From contig JADLFL010000024.1 in the NCBI GenBank assembly GCA_020845575.1, forward strand, positions 1-64,000: DNA of 64,000 bases. Reading direction: 5' to 3'. Shown piece after piece: positions 59,250 to 64,000 of this stretch. The notes beneath the pieces were generated by a model, which saw nothing but the letters and a program-made list of their open reading frames with translations, ran no database searches and was not told the DNA's origin. A program made the position numbers and the translations under genes. This stretch comes from Acidobacteriota bacterium (GTDB taxonomy: Bacteria; Acidobacteriota; Vicinamibacteria; Vicinamibacterales; Vicinamibacteraceae). How positions within the stretch are numbered: position 1 is the stretch's first letter; every line of letters begins with the position of its first letter.

Positions 59250-60439
59250 CGTGGAGCCGGTGCGAGCCATTGTAGGGGATCGACGGGACGACCGTCGACG
59301 CGCACCTCGAGGTACAGCGCCGACACGCCGTCTGGCGCGTCCCCCACGTCGCCGACGATGACGCCGGCGTCGAGTGTGGCTCCCCGTTGGACGTGTATCG
59401 ACGACAGGTAGCCGTACAGCGAGAACGATTGCTGGCCGTGATCGAGGATGACCAGCTGCCCGAACCCGGTGAACGGCCCCGCGAACACGACGGTGCCCGG
59501 ATGGATCGCACGCACGGGTGTGCCCGACGGCGAACCGATGGTGACCCCGTTGTTGACGATGCTCGTGCCGAACCGCGGGTCGCGCTGGCGACCGAAGCGT
59601 CCGGCGATCGACCCGCCGGCGAGCGGCCAGGGCAACTGGCGTCGCCGTGTGGTCAACGGGACCTGCTGGACGGGAGTCGGCGCCGCCACCGGCGTGCGAC
59701 CAGCCATCGATGCGTCGAGCTTCGCCCGTGCGGCCACGAGTTCGGCGAGCCAGCGCTCGCGCTGGCCTGTTTCCATCTCGAGCGACGAGAGCAATTCCTG
59801 CTTGCGCGCATACGCGATCTGCGCGGCCATCGCGCGGGCGCGGGCTTCGGCCTGGAGCGCGCGCGACTCGTCGCGTCGAGTGGCGAGTTGGCTGCGCGTG
59901 TCGGCCAGTGCCTTGGCCGTACGCGCGTACGCGTCGAGCCGTCGCCCATCGTCTTTGGCAAGGTAGTTCATGAGGCGCGCCGCGCGTGACACGTCACGTG
60001 CGCTCGACGCGTTCCACGCGATGCGGGCGTAGCCGACGCGACCAAGGCGCTGCAGCCTGCGCAGCCGCGCGGCCACCGCCGGACGTTCCTCGTCGAGCGT
60101 CTGCTGGAGGGTCGCCTCGCGCGCGACGAGGACCGAGAGTTCGGCTTCGATCTGCGCCAGACTCTGACGGGCTTCCGCCTCCCTCGCGCGCTGGAGGTCG
60201 CGTTCGACGTCGAGGCGGCGCAACTCGTCGAGGACCGATGCCGACTGTTGCTTCAGCCCTTCGGCCTCGCGGGCGAGCGCGGCGATGCGTTCCCGCGTGG
60301 CCTGCCTGGCCCTGGCGGCTTCGGCCGCCTGCACGAGCGCCGACGGTCCCGACGTGCCCTCGGCCGGCGTCGTCGGCGACGGCTGTTGCAGCGACTGCAG
60401 TTGTGCGGTCAGCAGCGCCGCGAGCCAGAACGCACCCAC
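59246..60439 (-). CDS. EnvC-like murein hydrolase activator (coiled coil + degenerate M23)
   Basis: 397 residues. Signal peptide about 1-20, long coiled coil (about 35-235), then a LytM/M23 domain (about 265-395). Zinc ligands of active M23 enzymes (H-x3-D and HxH) are replaced: NNGVTIGSP and YGYLSS, while HG in ILDHGQQSF remains. This is the pattern of EnvC, which activates amidases at division. GTG 60439 is preferred over GTG 60484 because GATACT ends 6 nt before it and it begins the signal peptide. Coupled to the S41-like gene. Confidence 0.85.
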   Translation of the reverse strand: MGAFWLAALLTAQLQSLQQPSPTTPAEGTSGPSALVQAAEAARARQATRERIAALAREAEGLKQQSASVLDELRRLDVERDLQRAREAEARQSLAQIEAELSVLVAREATLQQTLDEERPAVAARLRRLQRLGRVGYARIAWNASSARDVSRAARLMNYLAKDDGRRLDAYARTAKALADTRSQLATRRDESRALQAEARARAMAAQIAYARKQELLSSLEMETGQRERWLAELVAARAKLDASMAGRTPVAAPTPVQQVPLTTRRRQLPWPLAGGSIAGRFGRQRDPRFGTSIVNNGVTIGSPSGTPVRAIHPGTVVFAGPFTGFGQLVILDHGQQSFSLYGYLSSIHVQRGATLDAGVIVGDVGDAPDGVSALYLEVRVDGRPVDPLQWLAPAPR

Positions 60440-60484
60440 GACGGCAGTATCGGCCGGAACCGGGCGCCGTATTACCCTTGCCAC

Positions 60485-60925
60485 GTGCGCGTGCTGGCCT
60501 TCGACCTCGGTGCCCGGCGGACCGGCGTGGCCATCAGCGACGCGTCAGGGACGCTGGCCCGTCCGCTGGAGATCGTGCGCGGCACGTCGCTGAAGGCGCA
60601 GTGGGCGTTGCTGCTCGAGGTCATCGCCCGCGCGCAGTCGGAAGACGATCCGATCGAGGCGATCGTCGTGGGCGTGCCGCGACGCCTCGACGGGTCGGAC
60701 ACCGACTTCACGCCGGCGACGCTCGACGTCATCGCCCGCCTGTCGCGCCATCTCACGATTCCCGTGATTCCGTTCGACGAGCGGCTCACCAGCGTTGAGG
60801 CCGAAGCGCGGCTCGCGGAACGCGAGCGCGACTGGCGACGTCGAAAGGCCGTGCTGGATGCCGCGGCCGCTGCCGTGCTGCTGCAGGACTATCTCGATTC
60901 CCGTCAAAGGACCCCCACCGCGTGA
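60485..60925 (+). CDS. ruvX: RuvX/YqgF Holliday-junction resolvase-like 16S rRNA processing nuclease
   Basis: 146 residues, RNase H-like fold. YqgF takes part in 16S rRNA 5' maturation. LAFDLGARRTGVAISD, AIVVGVPRRLDGSDTDFTPA, FDERLTSVEAEARL and VLDAAAAAVLLQDYLDSR are the family motifs with the acidic residues in place. GTG 60485 has TACCCT ending 6 nt upstream. Coupled to mltG by a GTGA overlap, a common pairing. Divergent from the EnvC-like gene. Confidence 0.93.
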   Translation: MRVLAFDLGARRTGVAISDASGTLARPLEIVRGTSLKAQWALLLEVIARAQSEDDPIEAIVVGVPRRLDGSDTDFTPATLDVIARLSRHLTIPVIPFDERLTSVEAEARLAERERDWRRRKAVLDAAAAAVLLQDYLDSRQRTPTA

Positions 60926-61950
60926 AGCGTGCGCTCCTCGTTCTGACATGTCTGTTGCTGCTGGCCGTCGCGGCCGTGGCTGTCGTGGCGTACGTGGTGG
61001 TGCGACGCGCGGCCGAGCCCCACGGCGCGTTCGCCGGTGAGCAGTTCGTGGAGATTCCCTCGGGCGAGAGCACGCGAGGGATCGGCCGTCGGCTCATCGC
61101 GGCGGGTGTCATCCGCGACGACCTGACGTTCAGGCTCGCCCTGCGCTGGTATGGCGCGGGCCGCTCACTCAAGGCGGGGGAGTACCGGTTCACCGAGCCC
61201 GTCACGCCCGCTGCCGTGATCGATCGCCTTGCGCGCGGCGACGTCTATCTCGTGCCGCTCACGTTCCCGGAAGGACTCACGGTCGAGGAGATGGCGCAGC
61301 TCTTCGGGCAGAGCGGACTCGGATCGGCCGAGGCGTTCGTCGCGGCCGCCAGGAACCCCGCGCCGATCGCGGCCATCGATCCCGAGGCCGACACGCTCGA
61401 AGGGTATCTGTTCCCGGATACGTACAGCCTGCCGCGTCAGGTGGATGCGGCGGCTGTCGTCGACCGGATGGTGCGCCGCTTCACGTCGGTGTTCGACCAG
61501 GACATGCGCGCACGCGCGAAGGCCACCGGACTGACGGTGCGGCAGATCATGTCCATCGCGGCGCTGGTGGAGAAGGAGACGGCGCGCGGCGACGAGCGCG
61601 GACTGGTGGCGGCGGTGTACCGCAACCGCTTCCGCATCGGCATGCCGATGCAGGCCGATCCGACGGTCATCTACGCGCTCAAGCGCGCCGGCCGCTGGAA
61701 CGGCAACATCCGCAAGGCCGACCTCCAGTTCGACTCGCCGTACAACACGTACCGCTATCCGGGCTTGCCTCCAGGCCCGATCGCCTCACCGGGTCGTGCG
61801 TCGATCGAAGCCACCATCGCGCCGGCGGACGTCGACTATCTCTACTTTGTCAGCCGCAACGACGGCTCCCACGAATTCGCCAGCAGCCTCGCCGCCCACA
61901 ACCGCAACGTCCAGACGTGGCAGATCGCGTACTTCAGGCGGAAGCGATAG
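60922..61950 (+). CDS. mltG: Endolytic murein transglycosylase MltG
   Basis: 342 residues. MltG cuts nascent glycan strands and sets their length. One N-terminal membrane helix (about 5-28), a LysM-like region (IPSGESTRGIGRRLIAAGVI), then the YceG catalytic domain with SIAALVEKETARGDERGLVA (the catalytic Glu is in this stretch), GMPMQADPTVIYAL and SPYNTYRYPGLPPGPI. Overlaps ruvX by 4 nt. Confidence 0.93.
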   Translation: MKRALLVLTCLLLLAVAAVAVVAYVVVRRAAEPHGAFAGEQFVEIPSGESTRGIGRRLIAAGVIRDDLTFRLALRWYGAGRSLKAGEYRFTEPVTPAAVIDRLARGDVYLVPLTFPEGLTVEEMAQLFGQSGLGSAEAFVAAARNPAPIAAIDPEADTLEGYLFPDTYSLPRQVDAAAVVDRMVRRFTSVFDQDMRARAKATGLTVRQIMSIAALVEKETARGDERGLVAAVYRNRFRIGMPMQADPTVIYALKRAGRWNGNIRKADLQFDSPYNTYRYPGLPPGPIASPGRASIEATIAPADVDYLYFVSRNDGSHEFASSLAAHNRNVQTWQIAYFRRKR

Positions 61951-61952
61951 GA

Positions 61953-62025
61953 GTGCGGTCGGGCCCGGAGGGCCGACCCTACCTATCGCCGCAGTGGGTA
62001 GGCCGGCTCTCCGAACCCGGCCGTT
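61953..62025. repeat. Family-B hairpins between convergent genes
   Basis: GGTCGGGCCCGGAGGGCCGACCC type hairpin (61957-61981) followed by GTAGGCCGGCTCTCCGAACC, related in inverse orientation. It fills the gap between mltG and nadK and may end transcription from both sides. Confidence 0.75.
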
Positions 62026-62921
62026 CACCGTTCGGCCCAACGCAACTTCTGTCTGAGGACCTGGAAATAGGTGTGGGCGGCGGGCTTGAGGAGGCGGAGG
62101 GCGTACGGGGCGCGGCCGATGGCGACGCTGTCGTCGGGGCCGAGCATGTCGCCAATCTGGCCGTCGAAGGTGACAAACGTCTCTTCGCGTGACGATCGCG
62201 CCGTCTCTCCCGCCACCACGATCTCCAGCGCGACCGACGCGGGCAGCACCACGGGACGGTTGGTGAGCGTGTGCGGCGCGATGGGCGTGAGCACGAGAGC
62301 GTCGACGCCCGGGTGCACGATCGGCCCTCCTGCCGACAGGTTGTACGCGGTCGATCCGGTCGGCGACGCGACGATGAGGCCGTCGGCCTTGAAGCGCGCG
62401 ATCAACTGTCCATCGGCAGACGCGACGAGATCGATGATGCGCGACAGCGCGCCCTTGGTGATCACCACGTCGTTGAGTGCGAGGTGCCGCACGCGGGTGC
62501 CGTCGGCGCGCCGCACCGTCGCCTCGAGCATCATGCGCCGCTCTTCGCGTGCCGTGCCGTCGAGCGCCTGCGTGAGCGCCTCGAACGTCTCGGTCATGCG
62601 CACTTCGGTGAGGAAGCCGAGGCTGCCGAAGTTCACCGCCACGACGGGCACGTCGTAGCCGCCCGTGCCGAGACGGCCGGCGGTGCCAAGCAGCGTGCCA
62701 TCGCCGCCGAGCACCACCATCAACTGTTCATCGCGTCCGAGGACGGCCGCGTCACACACCTCACCAGGCAGGGCCTGGCCGGCCAGCGCTGCCGTCGATG
62801 CCTCGTAACACGGCGTGACGCCGCGAGCGACCAGCCACGTGCCGATCTCGCCGAGGAGCGACGACGCCTGGGTCAGGCCGGGTTTGGCGACGATGCCGGC
62901 GCGGCGGATGGGGGACGTCAT
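62025..62921 (-). CDS. nadK: NAD kinase
   Basis: 298 residues. It phosphorylates NAD to NADP. GGDGTLLGTAGRLGTGGYDV holds the catalytic Asp, VNFGSLGFLTEV and LNDVVITKGALSRIIDL follow, and ADGLIVASPTGSTAYNLSAG is the NAD-binding loop. ATG overlaps the tlyA stop by 4 nt (ATGA). Middle of ispA-tlyA-nadK, a common set in bacteria. Confidence 0.95.
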   Translation of the reverse strand: MTSPIRRAGIVAKPGLTQASSLLGEIGTWLVARGVTPCYEASTAALAGQALPGEVCDAAVLGRDEQLMVVLGGDGTLLGTAGRLGTGGYDVPVVAVNFGSLGFLTEVRMTETFEALTQALDGTAREERRMMLEATVRRADGTRVRHLALNDVVITKGALSRIIDLVASADGQLIARFKADGLIVASPTGSTAYNLSAGGPIVHPGVDALVLTPIAPHTLTNRPVVLPASVALEIVVAGETARSSREETFVTFDGQIGDMLGPDDSVAIGRAPYALRLLKPAAHTYFQVLRQKLRWAER

Positions 62922-63679
62922 GCACGACTCCTGAAGTGGACGAGCCACTCGCGATTGCCTTCCATGCCTTCGATCGGCGACGGCACATGCCCGACCGCCG
63001 TCAGCCCCAGGTCCTCGGCCGCACCGATGATCTCGGCGAGCACGCGCTGGCGCACGCCCTCGTCGCGCACCACGCCCTGCCCGACTTCGTCACGCCCGGC
63101 CTCGAACTGCGGCTTCACGAGCGTCACCACGTCGGCACCCGGCCGCAACAGCGGCGGCACGACCGGGAGAATGTACCGCAGGGAGATGAACGAGACGTCG
63201 GCCGTCACGATGTCGAACGCGCGACGGCCCGGCGGCAGCGCGTCGGCCGTGAGGTAGCGCGCGTTGATGCGTTCGAGACACGTGACGCGTGGATCGGACC
63301 GCAGCCGCCAGTCCATCTGGTTGTGCCCGACGTCGATCGCCACCACGTGCGCGGCGCCGCGCCGCAGCAGGACGTCTGTGAATCCGCCCGTCGACGCGCC
63401 GATGTCGAGGGCGTCGCGCCCCTCGCACGCGATGCCGAACGTATCGAGGGCGTGTACCAGCTTGAGCGCGCCACGGCCGACGTACGGATGATCGGCCTGC
63501 CGCACCTGGACGTCGGCGTCCTGGCGCACGAGGTGCCCCGGCTTGGGCGGTGCTGACGTGCCGGGCAGGGAGACGTGTCCGGCGAGGATCAGCGCCCGCG
63601 CGCGTTCGCGTGATGGCGCGACGCCGCGCTGCACGAGCAGCGCATCGAGGCGCACGCGGGGAAGGCGTGCGTCGGTCAC
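62918..63679 (-). CDS. tlyA: TlyA-family rRNA methyltransferase
   Basis: 253 residues. TlyA 2'-O-methylates 16S and 23S rRNA. N-terminal S4 RNA-binding domain (RLDALLVQRGVAPSRERARA), then an FtsJ-like methyltransferase with ALDIGASTGGFTDVLLRRGA, VVAIDVGHNQMDWRLRSDPR and TADVSFISLRYILP. GTG 63679 overlaps the upstream stop (GTGA), and the following gene overlaps at ATGA, so all three genes are coupled. Confidence 0.92.
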   Translation of the reverse strand: MTDARLPRVRLDALLVQRGVAPSRERARALILAGHVSLPGTSAPPKPGHLVRQDADVQVRQADHPYVGRGALKLVHALDTFGIACEGRDALDIGASTGGFTDVLLRRGAAHVVAIDVGHNQMDWRLRSDPRVTCLERINARYLTADALPPGRRAFDIVTADVSFISLRYILPVVPPLLRPGADVVTLVKPQFEAGRDEVGQGVVRDEGVRQRVLAEIIGAAEDLGLTAVGHVPSPIEGMEGNREWLVHFRSRA

Positions 63680-64000
63680 TGGCGGCGGGTGAGCGTCCAG
63701 TCGAGGATGGCGGGCAGGTGGCCCGAGAGGTCCGCGCGGGTCAGCGCGGCGTGACCGCGTTCGGCGCATTCGCGCGCACGCTGCCGGCTGCCCTCGACGC
63801 CGAAGAGCGCGGGATAGGTGAGCTTGCCCGAGGCCTCGTCCTTGCCGGCGCTCTTGCCGAGCGATGCCGCATCTCCCTCCACGTCCAGCACATCGTCCAC
63901 GATCTGGAAGCAGAGCCCGAGTTCGATGGCGTACGCGTCGACGGCTGCCACCTGATCGGGTGTACCGCCGGCCATGATCGCGCCAGCGCCCGTCGCGGCG
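63676..64000 (-). CDS. ispA: Polyprenyl (farnesyl/geranylgeranyl) diphosphate synthase, C-terminal part
   Basis: About 108 C-terminal residues are visible; the 5' end lies beyond the window. The second aspartate-rich motif FQIVDDVLDVEGDAASLGKS and AGKDEASGKLTYPALFGVEG are typical. It condenses allylic and isopentenyl diphosphate for isoprenoids. First of the ispA-tlyA-nadK coupled set. Confidence 0.88.
   Translation of the reverse strand, partial: AATGAGAIMAGGTPDQVAAVDAYAIELGLCFQIVDDVLDVEGDAASLGKSAGKDEASGKLTYPALFGVEGSRQRARECAERGHAALTRADLSGHLPAILDWTLTRRQ

Overview
The window is a GC-rich bacterial chromosome segment, read here as an acidobacterium, probably of the Vicinamibacteria type. That placement is inferred from gene content (PVC-type haem dehydrogenase, DUF1080, TIM-barrel and RidA proteins, heptose epimerase, a stand-alone rpsD) and not from a phylogenetic marker search. 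The heptose epimerase and several proteins that look like outer-membrane beta-barrels point to a Gram-negative envelope.

Layout. 1-9063: secreted catabolism (M14 peptidase, DUF1080, TIM barrel, triple RidA, PVC-type cytochrome), with a PP2C phosphatase and two zinc-ribbon proteins. 9370-14674: SulP transporter, rpsD, RapA-like ATPase. 14710-17886: small membrane protein, a bacterial gasdermin homologue, a beta-barrel protein and an ATP-grasp enzyme. 17916-25359: response regulator, dioxygenase, methyltransferase, cardiolipin synthase, FadH-like flavoenzyme, GIY-YIG protein. 25460-27927: a 2.5-kb degraded island at the 3' end of ssrA (tmRNA), bounded by exact 24-bp repeats and holding a ParDE pair, a helicase/nuclease remnant and a 5'-truncated integrase. 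28561-45911: GAF/coiled-coil protein, Slt70-like transglycosylase, ECF S component, aminotransferase, three large membrane proteins, a heterodimeric ABC exporter and hldD.

45991-57962 (minus strand) is a translation and cell-division block in transcription order tRNA-Val, thrS, infC, rpmI, rplT, pheS, pheT, zapB-like, zapA, 6S RNA, rny, thiL, 3D-domain protein, methyltransferase. 58071-64000 holds an EnvC-like activator with an S41-like protein, ruvX-mltG, and nadK-tlyA-ispA, cut by the window edge.

Three themes run through the window. (1) An orphan gasdermin at 15317-16129, the member of a known pore-forming death system, with no protease beside it. (2) Dispersed short repeats (heptads of CCGGTTG type; GC-rich hairpins of the GGTCGGGCCCGGAG type) between genes, and in two cases in frame inside genes, including the essential pheS. 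(3) Many starts lie 6-7 nt after a TANNNT box, which suggests common leaderless transcription and fixes several start codons. No CRISPR array, rRNA or insertion sequence was seen.
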